Positions 36,755 to 46,555 of a stretch of DNA of 64,000 nt are shown one piece after another; position 1 is the first letter of the stretch, and the number at the start of each line of letters is the position of its first letter. The notes beneath the pieces are model-generated. The model was not told the DNA's origin and made no database searches. It saw nothing but the letters and a program-made list of their open reading frames with translations. This stretch comes from a virus. Location of the stretch: IMG/VR virus record IMGVR_UViG_3300028840_008160, positions 62,001 through 126,000 of that record, one strand, 5' to 3'. A program made the translations under genes and the position numbers.

Positions 36755-38854
36755 ATGGCAGAAAAAGCGTTTGTGCAAAAAGGTGAAGATCCTACTTTTA
36801 ATCAATATGTTGATTTTTACAAATTTTTGCAAGTTGGCAGAATTGCAAGAGTCGACAATGAACGGAATATTGTCGATATTCAATTTTCTACTAATCCTGT
36901 TTATTCTAAAAATATTCCAGTAACGAATCCATTTTTTACAGGCAGAGCCTTTGTCGGCGGTATGCCAGAAGTAGGTTCATATGTAATATGTGGATTTATC
37001 AAGTTAACAAATACTGTTGGTACGCCTGTTATAGTTGCATATCTTGATAGCGAATATTATCGGTCTCTTAATTACATTTATTCGATAGGTAAAACTAGCG
37101 ATGAATTAAAAGAATTAACTGGCGTGCATGAGAAGATTGGTTATGGTGTTAGACGATTAAAACGCAGAAAATTATATCCTGGTGATGTAGGTTTAGAATC
37201 GACACAAGGGTCTGAACTTTTATTAGATGATGGTATATTATTATCTGATTCAAAATTAGATGAAATACGCATTTCTAGTGCTGAGCGAACAATTATTCAG
37301 AATGCTGTAAATAATTTTCAATATACTAGTGGCACTAGATTTCTTAATGGTTTGGTCTTGCGACCAAATGCTCCGTCAATTGAGCCCGTGATTTTAGATA
37401 ATGGTCAAAAAATGTTTGTGGTGACGTCTGATGCTAGGTCAATTGATAATAATGGTCAAGCATTTACTGAAATGCGACATGAAATACGTGAAACAGCAAA
37501 CGCTGTACTTGATGTAGTTGAGTCATATGAAGATGCAGATTTTGCTGATGATTCGGCAAAAGGTAGATTACTTATTAGTCAGATACTGGGCACGTTAGTA
37601 GGCAACGATAAGAGTGACATAAGTCGTTATGGGAAAGTTTTGAGGCCACAAGTATTTGCAAGTGAAGGTAATATACCTACACCTGAAGATGTTATTTGCA
37701 AACCTCATGAATTTTTTAATTTAGCATCAGCATATCAATTAAAATTTGACAGTGGTACAAAAATTGATGTTGATAAAGAAGGTCATGTATTTGCATATTT
37801 AACGGCTTCGTCAGCTGCTCATCCGCTTGGCGCTGGTAGATCAATGGAATTTGCATCTGATGGTAGTTTGAAATTTGTTATTGGTAAAACAAATGTTGGT
37901 GAACGATCGTTAGAATTGTCTACTGAGGGAAAAGTGACGATGCATTTTGGGTTCGATTCTGATACGCTAACTAGTTGCGAGTGGGTATTAGATCGAGCAA
38001 TGTATATGACGATTAATGGTACTGATAAGAATGGTTTTGCTCGTCGTGATGAATTATTTGGACATTATTATGAGAAAATTCATGGTGACAAGACTATTGA
38101 TGTTGATGGTAGTTTAAATGTCATTGTGAAAGGTAAGATTCAGGAAGATATTTTAGGTGCTAAAGCTGAAAATTATGTTAATGACAAAATGACAAATTAT
38201 GGTGGTGATTTTCAGGAAATTGTTACATATCAACGACAGAGTAAATATGGTGAAGGTCATGTAACTGATATAGCTAAAACGGGTGATGAATTAAACATTT
38301 TAGAAGGTGATAAAACTGAAACGTTAACGCTTGGCAATAAAGAAGTAACACTTATTGCTGGCGATAGTAAAGAAACATTGACACTTGGTAGCCATGAAGT
38401 CGATTTGACTGCTGGTGATATGAAAGAAAGTTTACTTAAAGGAAATAGAGAAACAAGTATAACATTAGGCGATCATAAGATTGAAGTTAAGACTGGTGAC
38501 ATTTCTCAAGACGTGACGTTAGGCGATAGTACAGAATCTGTTGGCACAGGTAATAAAACAATTACAGTTAAATTAGGTGATTTTGAAGTTAAAGTGACGA
38601 CTGGAAATGTTACTATAGAATCAACAACTGGAACAGTTGATGTCAAAGCATCAACTCAGAAAGTTACAGTTAATGGCATGTTGAGTGTCGATGTTGTAAG
38701 TGCAACGAAAGTTAATGTGAAAGCACCGATGGTTGACATTGGTCAAACGCCTGTTAAAGGTGGGGTAGTGACTGGATTGCCAGCGCCAAGTCACCTAGAT
38801 TTTATTTGCGGGACTCCGCTGCTTACGTCACAGACTATAAAGGCTGCATTATGA
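36755..38854 (+). CDS. Baseplate spike protein (gp5/VgrG-like), 699 aa
   Basis: Residues about 25-115 look like the OB-fold of gp5/gpV-type spikes (VGRIARVDNERNIVDIQF, FVGGMPEVGSYVICGFI). Residues about 510-690 contain repeated short strands of the type GD-KETLTLG-KEV-L-AGD and GNVTIESTTGTVDVKAS, the signature of a trimeric beta-helix needle. No lysozyme domain is recognisable between them; the middle is a beta domain of unknown type. AAGGAG precedes the ATG. It pierces the outer envelope during contraction. The expected tip gene lies after an inserted gene. Confidence 0.8.
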   Translation: MAEKAFVQKGEDPTFNQYVDFYKFLQVGRIARVDNERNIVDIQFSTNPVYSKNIPVTNPFFTGRAFVGGMPEVGSYVICGFIKLTNTVGTPVIVAYLDSEYYRSLNYIYSIGKTSDELKELTGVHEKIGYGVRRLKRRKLYPGDVGLESTQGSELLLDDGILLSDSKLDEIRISSAERTIIQNAVNNFQYTSGTRFLNGLVLRPNAPSIEPVILDNGQKMFVVTSDARSIDNNGQAFTEMRHEIRETANAVLDVVESYEDADFADDSAKGRLLISQILGTLVGNDKSDISRYGKVLRPQVFASEGNIPTPEDVICKPHEFFNLASAYQLKFDSGTKIDVDKEGHVFAYLTASSAAHPLGAGRSMEFASDGSLKFVIGKTNVGERSLELSTEGKVTMHFGFDSDTLTSCEWVLDRAMYMTINGTDKNGFARRDELFGHYYEKIHGDKTIDVDGSLNVIVKGKIQEDILGAKAENYVNDKMTNYGGDFQEIVTYQRQSKYGEGHVTDIAKTGDELNILEGDKTETLTLGNKEVTLIAGDSKETLTLGSHEVDLTAGDMKESLLKGNRETSITLGDHKIEVKTGDISQDVTLGDSTESVGTGNKTITVKLGDFEVKVTTGNVTIESTTGTVDVKASTQKVTVNGMLSVDVVSATKVNVKAPMVDIGQTPVKGGVVTGLPAPSHLDFICGTPLLTSQTIKAAL

Positions 38855-38889
38855 TCAATTTGTAGTAAGTTGATAACAGGTGCAATAAT

Positions 38890-40194
38890 ATGAATCAATT
38901 AAATGAATTGGAAGTTGTAAAAGAATATTTGCAGTTAGGTGCAGGTGTAAAAACTGTTGCTCGAAAGTTTAAAGTTCGTAGACATTTTATAGAATCTATT
39001 TTGATTAAGAATGATGTTAAGATCAAAACAAATAGCGAACTTAAATCAGAGCTTACTGGTAAAAATAGTCTAAGATATGGATTACCACCGCCGATAGGTG
39101 CCGGTCATTGTCGATGGTATTGTTATCATAATAAGAAGTATCAGGGTACTTGGGAATTTATGTATGGATTGTTGTTGGAGCAACAGCAAATTAAGTTTAA
39201 TGTGCATGAAGACGTTAGACAGTTTCGTTGTAAGTATGATGATGGTAAAGAATTTACATATTGTCCGGACTTTTATTTAATAGATGACAATAGATATGTT
39301 GAAGTTAAGGGATATTTTTCTGAAGAAAGTAAGAATCGAATGAGACTGTTTAAAGAACAGTATCCTGATATTGATGTAGCAGTGATTGATAAATATAAGA
39401 TAGTTGAGATTGGTGCATTTGATATTCAAAAGAAATTAAATATAGATTTAGAGTTATATCAGTTAGATTATGAGAATGAAAAGTCAGTTAAAAAGTTTAT
39501 TAATTCTATTGATCAAATTGAATTTGTTAAGTTGTTTATTGTTGATGGTTTGAATTTATCAGAGCTAGCACAAAAGTATGATGTGCCATATCGAGTAATA
39601 AGTCATGTATATAATTTGTGGGTTCCTGATCGTAATTCTAAAGAATATTATGAATTTATTTTACGACAGTGTAAATCAGATATTGTTAAAGATTGTGAAT
39701 TAGGGTTAAAGTTTGGACAAATAGTTCGTAAGTATAAGTTTAGATCTAATTCTAAGATGTTACTTAATGCAATAATTAGTTGGGGTGCTAAGATAAATAG
39801 ATTACAAGAACCGGGTAGAAAAGTTATTGCGCATGATGTTAAGCAATTTATATTGAAAGACTATGAAATAGGGTTGTCAAAACGTCAAATTTGTAAAAAG
39901 TATTGTTTAAGAAAGAAGCATGTGGATAGAATTCTAGTCACTGAAAATGTGCAACAAAGATCTATTGGTTATTATACCGTGATACGTCATGAGAAAAATA
40001 GACAACAAATGATTGATAGGTCACAGCAAAATATTATTGGCGATTATAAGAGTGGGTTGAGTATAAGAATAATTAATAAGAAATATGGTGTCTCACGCAA
40101 TGTTATAAAGAGACTTCTTTTAGAAAATAACATTGAAGTTAGACCATCAGCAACATATTCATTTGAAAATGCTAAAAAGAAAGTTTTGGTGTAG
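38890..40194 (+). CDS. Putative PD-(D/E)XK homing endonuclease with five HTH-like repeats, 434 aa
   Basis: The nuclease core is at residues about 75-170: GTWEFMYGLL (Glu89), CPDFYLIDDNRYVEVKGY with Pro126-Asp127 and Glu138-x-Lys140, and then KNRMRLFKEQYPDIDVAVI. HTH-like repeats of the type G-(S/K)---I-KKY-V-R--I-R-L lie at about residues 10-38, 214-244, 261-295, 320-354 and 382-418. These probably read the target site. The only non-structural nuclease in the block, it stands as a free-standing gene between the spike and tip genes. It is likely a mobile selfish element; the cleavage site is unknown. Confidence 0.75.
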   Translation: MNQLNELEVVKEYLQLGAGVKTVARKFKVRRHFIESILIKNDVKIKTNSELKSELTGKNSLRYGLPPPIGAGHCRWYCYHNKKYQGTWEFMYGLLLEQQQIKFNVHEDVRQFRCKYDDGKEFTYCPDFYLIDDNRYVEVKGYFSEESKNRMRLFKEQYPDIDVAVIDKYKIVEIGAFDIQKKLNIDLELYQLDYENEKSVKKFINSIDQIEFVKLFIVDGLNLSELAQKYDVPYRVISHVYNLWVPDRNSKEYYEFILRQCKSDIVKDCELGLKFGQIVRKYKFRSNSKMLLNAIISWGAKINRLQEPGRKVIAHDVKQFILKDYEIGLSKRQICKKYCLRKKHVDRILVTENVQQRSIGYYTVIRHEKNRQQMIDRSQQNIIGDYKSGLSIRIINKKYGVSRNVIKRLLLENNIEVRPSATYSFENAKKKVLV

Positions 40195-40195
40195 T

Positions 40196-40813
40196 ATGCC
40201 GATTGCAGGACCAGCATTAGCGGGATTAATTCAAGCACAAATGGCTGCTAACGGCATGGTCGGTCAAAATGCTCTGCAGTTGTCGCAAGCTATTGGTAAT
40301 GGCATAATAAATACTATTTTGGCATCGGCAATTTATACAGGGACATCAACTGGTTTGGGCATCGGTGCTGGTTCGTCGACTGGAAAACTTATTGGCACAA
40401 TAACTGTAGGCCCAGCTATTGGTGGAAACATATTTACACAAATGGGGGCTTTTGCTATTGCTGGTGAAAAATCACAACCATTAGCGATGGCTATAGGCAA
40501 TGCTATTGCAACTCATATGGCTACAGCAATTGTAGCAGGGGCATCAACAGTTGTAGGCATTGGTACTGGGACAGGTATAATTACTGGTGTTGTTGGACCA
40601 TCATTAGGATCAATGATTGCTTTGCAAATGACAGCAATGGGTTTATTAGGACAAAATTCAATATCTTTAGCTAATGCTATAGGAATGGGTGTTGCATTAT
40701 CAATACAACAATCGACAGTGACAACAACAATAACTGGAGTAGCTGTCGGTACTGTTCCGCCCGCTTTGCCGCCTATTCCAAGTGTTGGTACTGATACAGG
40801 AAAAATAGTATAG
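40196..40813 (+). CDS. Glycine-rich putative spike-tip or hub-plug protein, 205 aa
   Basis: ATG 40196 lies one base after the stop of the endonuclease gene; a longer in-frame extension exists but overlaps it. The sequence is hydrophobic and Gly/Ala-rich. It contains three diverged copies of a 60-70 residue unit (QMAANGMVGQNALQLSQAIGNGI, QMGAFAIAGEKSQPLAMAIGNAI, QMTAMGLLGQNSISLANAIGMGV), each followed by a GIGTGTG-like strand. I recognise no PAAR histidine/cysteine set. Context after the spike suggests a tip or a plug in the spike-hub complex. A membrane-active role is also possible. Confidence 0.5.
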   Translation: MPIAGPALAGLIQAQMAANGMVGQNALQLSQAIGNGIINTILASAIYTGTSTGLGIGAGSSTGKLIGTITVGPAIGGNIFTQMGAFAIAGEKSQPLAMAIGNAIATHMATAIVAGASTVVGIGTGTGIITGVVGPSLGSMIALQMTAMGLLGQNSISLANAIGMGVALSIQQSTVTTTITGVAVGTVPPALPPIPSVGTDTGKIV

Positions 40814-40821
40814 GGGATGAA

Positions 40822-43800
40822 ATGCCAGAATTAACAGAACGAGATCGTGGATTATTACAAAACAAAATTGATGAGTTGAATAGTGCAAATACTCAATTGT
40901 TGGATGGTATAGAGACTGATTTACGTGAAGTCAATAATCTTTTATTGTTTGACATACCATATAAAAAGTATGTTGATGAGAAACATTACAATATATATGC
41001 ATTTGAAGAAGAACTTAGATTATTAACTGGGCGCACAATCATTGGACCGGTTGAAGAAGATGCTTTTTGGGTAACTGCACCCGAAGCAGACATTTTTATT
41101 CAAATTAAAGACGGTCGATTTATAGCTAAAAAAGATGACGTTGTCATCGTAGACGTTCCAATAATTCCGTATAGAGCATTTGTAGTTGGTAGTGAATGTG
41201 GCCCTAATTTTGATATATGGACTAGAGATCGTTATGGTTCGACTACATCTGAAACTGGTGTACCTCAGTTATATACGATTAATGAAGGTAATAATAAGAT
41301 CAAAGTCAAAATTAATGGTGTACAATACGAAGTAAAGATTGTTGAAGACGGAATCCTTGAGGCAAAAAACGGAGAACTAGTTGTTGACCCGTTTGTTTTG
41401 TCGTCGTCAATAGGTTTATCGTTAAATGAGGTTCAGGTTGAAGGCGTTGCTGTATTAGAGAACGTACAATGCATGTATAATCAAGCAAGACAAACATTTA
41501 CGCTTTGTTCAAACACTGTTGGCCCAATGTCTACAGCTGAAGTTGTTGTTGAAGAAACGAATGACATAGCATATGAAATGAAATTTAGTAATCAAACGCA
41601 AGTACCTGGTAGATATGCTAACAACAAATTAAAAGTATCAATTGATGGTGAAATTCAAACATTAGAAATGATATTTGACATTCGTATAGCAACGTATAGC
41701 CCATTACTGGGATATGCTATAGACGATTTTAGTGCAGACTGGCGTTGGGATTTTAGTAAAGGGCCACTGTTTCCGGCTACGCCAAATAATGGTGCTAAAA
41801 TTGCGACGATGATTCAAAATAAATTACGTGAAAATTCTGCAGGATTTGAAAAGGCTCAATGTACATATTATACAGATAGTAATAAATTCATCATATACTC
41901 TGGCACATTTGGAATTGAATCATCAATTCAAATTCTTCCAGCAGATGATGTCAATAGAGATATGGCGCCGTTTGTCGGATTAGATGTCATTACAGACACT
42001 AAAAGTCATGAATATGCTTTTACGACTATTCAATCATTGTATGATTATCTTAACAAATGGACTAGTTTGAGTTGTTCTAGATTGTCAAATCCGACAAAAT
42101 CTTGTTATTCATTATTGTCTTTACTTGATGACATTACTGTATCAGATCAACAATTTATTTTGCAAACAACAAGTGAATATGATTATGCTCATTTAGGTCA
42201 ACCACGATTATATAGCAATAAATTACGAGTTGATGATACAAACAATAAAATTGATATTATAGACGGTGGTGTAAAAGAAATTGTTTTACCGCACGGCAAT
42301 TATTCTGAGTCAGAACTTGCAGAATTAATACAAGACTATCTCAATTATTTTGGCACTACTTTGTATACGATCACATATAAAAGCAGGCCTCAAGTATTTG
42401 TTATATCAGTAGCAGATAGTGTGACATTTTTATGGAATACTGGTGTAAATAAAGCAACATCAATTGGCACGTATATTGGATTTCCAAATTTTGCAAATGT
42501 TTCAGGCACGTCGTTCGTGAGCGATATTGTGTCGTTTGCTGGCGAAGATTTTTTTAGTATGGCTTCAATACCACAATTAATTCCCGTTGAATGGTTTGAT
42601 TGGTATCCACCATACTATTATGATTTTGAATTTGGCGAAAGTAATTGGTTGACAATATTACAAATATTATTGGGTGCTGAAGATAACGCTGGCACGGATG
42701 CCCTGGACTTGTTAAAAAATCAAGCTGATTTTTATAATGAAGTACTACTGAATCATTGGGAGCATATAGCAGCAAGAGAATTAGAAATAGAAACAGATCA
42801 ATATGAAGCATTAAGACAAGAAATTGCATTTTATAGTAGGATTAGTACAACTGATGCTACATATTTGAATAAAGTTGCTGCGCTTAATGCATCAATTGCT
42901 AATAGAAATAATTTATTATCATTTGCTGTTCATGCTAGTATTATGAACATTAGATCATCTAGTCAATCGTTTGTTGAAGGGTCTGATTATAATGAAGGAG
43001 CAGTTGAACCATTAACAATTGACATTACGCCTGTATCAAATGACGATAGAATTTACAATCGTCCCGCACCCGAATTTAGATATGCTGATAATAAATATCT
43101 GCCTATGAGAAATTCGACAGCTCTTTACAGTAGCATTGTTGATTTTAGACCATTTGATGACATTGCTTTTACAATATTAAGTAACAAAAATGCTATTCCT
43201 GGGTTTGCTGTTTCTGGTACGGACGTTGATGGGCTGTTTACAATTGACAGAGCAGCAGACACAAATGCAACAATGTTATCATTAAATTCAGAACCTTATG
43301 ATTTAACTGGGGCATTAGCTAATACAATAGAAGTATCTGTTGATGGAACAACACCGCAAACAGCTGTAATTCAGGCCAATGCAGCATATGTTGAAAGTAC
43401 AAACGTTTTAACAGACAGTGTGTTTGTAGTTAGAAATACTAATAATAAGATCGATTACAATGACGGGTCTGCACATACAGTTACAATTGCTAATGGCATA
43501 TATTCTGGCAGTAGTTTACGAATAGAAATTGAAAATAAACTTCAAGCCGAGTCACCAGGATCTAATTTTACTGTATCATGGTCATCAAATCAGTTTACAA
43601 TTAATTCAACACCTAGTGTAAATTATTTGTTCGCATCAGGGCCTAATGGCATAATATCTATTGGAAAAATGATTGGGTTTCCAATAGATGTTTCTGGAAC
43701 ATCTGTTGTATCTGCAACAAGAAATATTTACATTCAAACAAACATAAATGATGAATTTAGTGCAATGGTTAATGGTATATCATCAGGAAGCATTACAATA

Positions 43801-46344
43801 GCAGAGACTAATTATACAATAGCATCAATGATAACGACTCTTGAATCTGCAATTAATGCTAAATATATAGGTGATCCAGTTGACGTTACTAATAATGCTG
43901 ATAAGATCAGAATATCAACTATAAGACGCGGAATCGGAGCAACAATTTCTGTTACTATCGGCGTGAATGATTTGTTAGCTGCAATTTATATGAATACAGC
44001 AACACCTGTAGTTGGTTCTGGTGATGTTTTTGATTTATCTGCAGCCACAGCAGTTGAAGTGGGTGATAAAATTTCCGTGTCAATTAATGATTTAGTAGCA
44101 GGTGGAGAAAGTGGAAAAGTTAGAGCAACGACGACAACTGCTAGAGGTACATTAAATAAGATTGATTTTTTACCAAATCCGTTTACAACTGTAATTGGTT
44201 TATTTGTCAAACCTGTCGGATTAGATCAAAATAATAAATTGAGTGTTGCAATTGATGGTATTGACGCTGTTATTTCGTTAAATACTAATACATCACCGAT
44301 TACTGGTGATGATGTTGCTACTGACATGCAAATCAAACTTAGAGCAATTGGTTCTGGTGGATTTGTTAATTCATTTGCATATTATGACAGATATGACTAT
44401 CCAGATAAATTTAAGATTGTATCTGGTTCTTTAGGTCCAGCTTCGTCAGTTTTGGTCAGCGAAAAAACGATAGTAATTGATGCAACTAATAATAAGATTG
44501 ATTTTGAAGAATTATCTGGCACGCAACTAACTGCAACTATAGCAAGTGGATTATACGATGGATCATTATTAGCAACAGCTGTTAAAGTTGCAATGGATGC
44601 AGCCGGAGCGTCTACATATACTGTTACATATAATCCATCAACAAAGAAAATTACGATTGCATCAAATGGCGCAGGTGGAGGCGGTATATTTACGTTGTTG
44701 TTTGGTTCTGGCACTAGTGGATCAACAGCAGCCACAATACTTGGCTATTATCGAACTAATAAATTTGGTCCGTTATCATATGTAAGCGATGCGCCGATTA
44801 AGTTACAACAATGCTTTTTTGAAGTTAATTATGATACTCAGACTAATGAACCTGGACATAACATTGTTGATTCTAGATTATCATTAACTGACACGTACAT
44901 TTCTTGTATAGTGTATTGGTCAACTGGGAATGTTGAAGATTTTAGATATTATTTCGTTGATTATCCAGATATCAATTCATTACTTGATATTTTAGCATTA
45001 GAACAGCCAGATTATGAGATACAAATTAAGTCTTCATTATGGTCTAGGTATCCAGAAAAATATGTTCTTAATGATGATGACGAGTTTAAAATTAGAATAG
45101 GCACAGGTTCTGAACAATCAGAAACGTTTTCAATGACAACTGGATCATCTATATCAGATTTAGAACCTGCTGAAGTGACTACAGCTAGTGACACTTTAAC
45201 TCTTAGAATCAATGGTGAATCTGCTCAAACTATTACAATGCCGACAAATACTATGAATGCTAGTCATACAGCCGAAATGATACAAACATTAGTACGAGTT
45301 TTGCAAGCTTCGTCAGTTGAAAATCAGCCGGGTTACTCTAATTTTATATGCACATATTCAGGAGATAGATATTATTTGTATTCTGGAACACAAGGCACAA
45401 ACTCATCAGTTAATGTGACAGGTGGCACATTGAGTTCATCACTTAAATTGGGGTCAAACGAAACTGTAGGTACTGGTGATGTAGCTAACAATTGGTTTGT
45501 AACAATTGCCGAATTAATTGCTAAATTCAGTTTTACAGATGTAGACATTATCAATGACAACAATTTCTTAAAATTCTATTCAGAAGATGGTGAAAAGATT
45601 GAAGTTATTTCAACTGACATGGCTACTAAGCTTGGATTTTTCGCTGATAATTTGATTGTCAATCCAGTTGTTGATTTGTCAAACGTGTTGAGTGCATCAT
45701 TAAGACGGTTTAGTAATCAAACAATTCACCAACATTATCCAATGAGTTATGTTGCTATTCCTGCATCTGATCTTCTTATTGTGTCTACTCCGTATGCAAT
45801 ACAGACTGGTGACGTATTACAAGTAACAAGTACAGGTTTACCGCCTGATCCATTAAACACGGGTGTTGATTATTATGCAATTTATGTTTCACCGACACAA
45901 ATAAGATTGGCTTATACATTACAAAATGCGCAATTAGGCATATATATTACTTTAAACGATACTGGATCGGGAATAAATCAAGTTGTTCCAAATACGGAGC
46001 CATTTGATATGTTTAGAGGGTATGAAAATAGAGGTGATATTACAGTTTCGTTTTATATAACTGATGACAGCCTCATTGATTCTAGACGTCCATTTGTTGT
46101 TGCTAGAAAGTCGACAGTAAGTAATAGAATATCTCAAATAAATGCTAGAGTGCTTGCTATTTTAAGTGAGTTGACACCGACATTATATGATGAACGGTGG
46201 CAAGAAATTATTAAGAGATTGAATAAGAAAAATGGGTCGTATTTCAAAGTTGGTGAGAAAGAACTTGGTATAATTAGATCGCAAGAGACAATTACTGAAA
46301 ATTTAACAATGATAAGTGAAATAGAAGCTATTTTGGAGGCTTAA
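40822..46344 (+). CDS. Giant baseplate or fibre protein with repeated NNKI beta modules, 1840 aa
   Basis: The N-terminal 100 residues are helical (LLQNKIDELNSANTQLLDGIETDL). A beta module with T-NNKI and G-YSG--L---I--KLQ, ending near an IGFP, recurs near residues 472, 870 and 1220. Shorter related starts occur near 153 and 265. Residues about 630-710 are an internal helical bundle. Residues about 1647-1725 carry a GDVL-STGLPP-PL-DYY module also found in two later proteins. The C-terminal 90 residues are helical again (RISQINARVLAILSELTPTL). Helical ends with beta modules between suggest a baseplate-anchored appendage. GGGATGA leader before ATG. Confidence 0.6.
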   Translation: MPELTERDRGLLQNKIDELNSANTQLLDGIETDLREVNNLLLFDIPYKKYVDEKHYNIYAFEEELRLLTGRTIIGPVEEDAFWVTAPEADIFIQIKDGRFIAKKDDVVIVDVPIIPYRAFVVGSECGPNFDIWTRDRYGSTTSETGVPQLYTINEGNNKIKVKINGVQYEVKIVEDGILEAKNGELVVDPFVLSSSIGLSLNEVQVEGVAVLENVQCMYNQARQTFTLCSNTVGPMSTAEVVVEETNDIAYEMKFSNQTQVPGRYANNKLKVSIDGEIQTLEMIFDIRIATYSPLLGYAIDDFSADWRWDFSKGPLFPATPNNGAKIATMIQNKLRENSAGFEKAQCTYYTDSNKFIIYSGTFGIESSIQILPADDVNRDMAPFVGLDVITDTKSHEYAFTTIQSLYDYLNKWTSLSCSRLSNPTKSCYSLLSLLDDITVSDQQFILQTTSEYDYAHLGQPRLYSNKLRVDDTNNKIDIIDGGVKEIVLPHGNYSESELAELIQDYLNYFGTTLYTITYKSRPQVFVISVADSVTFLWNTGVNKATSIGTYIGFPNFANVSGTSFVSDIVSFAGEDFFSMASIPQLIPVEWFDWYPPYYYDFEFGESNWLTILQILLGAEDNAGTDALDLLKNQADFYNEVLLNHWEHIAARELEIETDQYEALRQEIAFYSRISTTDATYLNKVAALNASIANRNNLLSFAVHASIMNIRSSSQSFVEGSDYNEGAVEPLTIDITPVSNDDRIYNRPAPEFRYADNKYLPMRNSTALYSSIVDFRPFDDIAFTILSNKNAIPGFAVSGTDVDGLFTIDRAADTNATMLSLNSEPYDLTGALANTIEVSVDGTTPQTAVIQANAAYVESTNVLTDSVFVVRNTNNKIDYNDGSAHTVTIANGIYSGSSLRIEIENKLQAESPGSNFTVSWSSNQFTINSTPSVNYLFASGPNGIISIGKMIGFPIDVSGTSVVSATRNIYIQTNINDEFSAMVNGISSGSITIAETNYTIASMITTLESAINAKYIGDPVDVTNNADKIRISTIRRGIGATISVTIGVNDLLAAIYMNTATPVVGSGDVFDLSAATAVEVGDKISVSINDLVAGGESGKVRATTTTARGTLNKIDFLPNPFTTVIGLFVKPVGLDQNNKLSVAIDGIDAVISLNTNTSPITGDDVATDMQIKLRAIGSGGFVNSFAYYDRYDYPDKFKIVSGSLGPASSVLVSEKTIVIDATNNKIDFEELSGTQLTATIASGLYDGSLLATAVKVAMDAAGASTYTVTYNPSTKKITIASNGAGGGGIFTLLFGSGTSGSTAATILGYYRTNKFGPLSYVSDAPIKLQQCFFEVNYDTQTNEPGHNIVDSRLSLTDTYISCIVYWSTGNVEDFRYYFVDYPDINSLLDILALEQPDYEIQIKSSLWSRYPEKYVLNDDDEFKIRIGTGSEQSETFSMTTGSSISDLEPAEVTTASDTLTLRINGESAQTITMPTNTMNASHTAEMIQTLVRVLQASSVENQPGYSNFICTYSGDRYYLYSGTQGTNSSVNVTGGTLSSSLKLGSNETVGTGDVANNWFVTIAELIAKFSFTDVDIINDNNFLKFYSEDGEKIEVISTDMATKLGFFADNLIVNPVVDLSNVLSASLRRFSNQTIHQHYPMSYVAIPASDLLIVSTPYAIQTGDVLQVTSTGLPPDPLNTGVDYYAIYVSPTQIRLAYTLQNAQLGIYITLNDTGSGINQVVPNTEPFDMFRGYENRGDITVSFYITDDSLIDSRRPFVVARKSTVSNRISQINARVLAILSELTPTLYDERWQEIIKRLNKKNGSYFKVGEKELGIIRSQETITENLTMISEIEAILEA

Positions 46345-46345
46345 G

Positions 46346-46555
46346 ATGCAATCAGATTACCAATGGCAAAAGCGGCAGAAGTTAGGGCTTCAAAAAAACA
46401 TAGTTGAACCATTACTTGAAGCACTAAAGAAAGCAGCTGAAGTTGAACGAGACGAGTTAATTCACAAATTGGAAAATTTGAAACGATTAGGTGTGATTTC
46501 AATGAGTAAAGCAGAGTTAAATAAAAAACTTGAGGAGATGAAATTTAAAACATGA
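46346..46555 (+). CDS. Small coiled-coil protein, 69 aa
   Basis: Almost entirely one charged helix (LLEALKKAAEVERDELIHKLENLKRL), then a second short one (KAELNKKLEEMKFKT). TTGGAGG precedes the ATG, and its TGA overlaps the next ATG as ATGA. A small baseplate clamp or assembly factor is plausible; no family recognised. Confidence 0.6.
   Translation: MQSDYQWQKRQKLGLQKNIVEPLLEALKKAAEVERDELIHKLENLKRLGVISMSKAELNKKLEEMKFKT

Noticed and set aside
36755-38854. Lysozyme domain in the spike as in T4 gp5
   Set aside because: No lysozyme catalytic pattern could be seen between the OB-like domain and the needle repeats.
40133-40195. Longer N-terminus for the putative tip protein
   Set aside because: The extension overlaps the end of the endonuclease gene in another frame and reads as basic low-quality sequence; MPIAGPALAG at 40196 starts the conserved-looking part.
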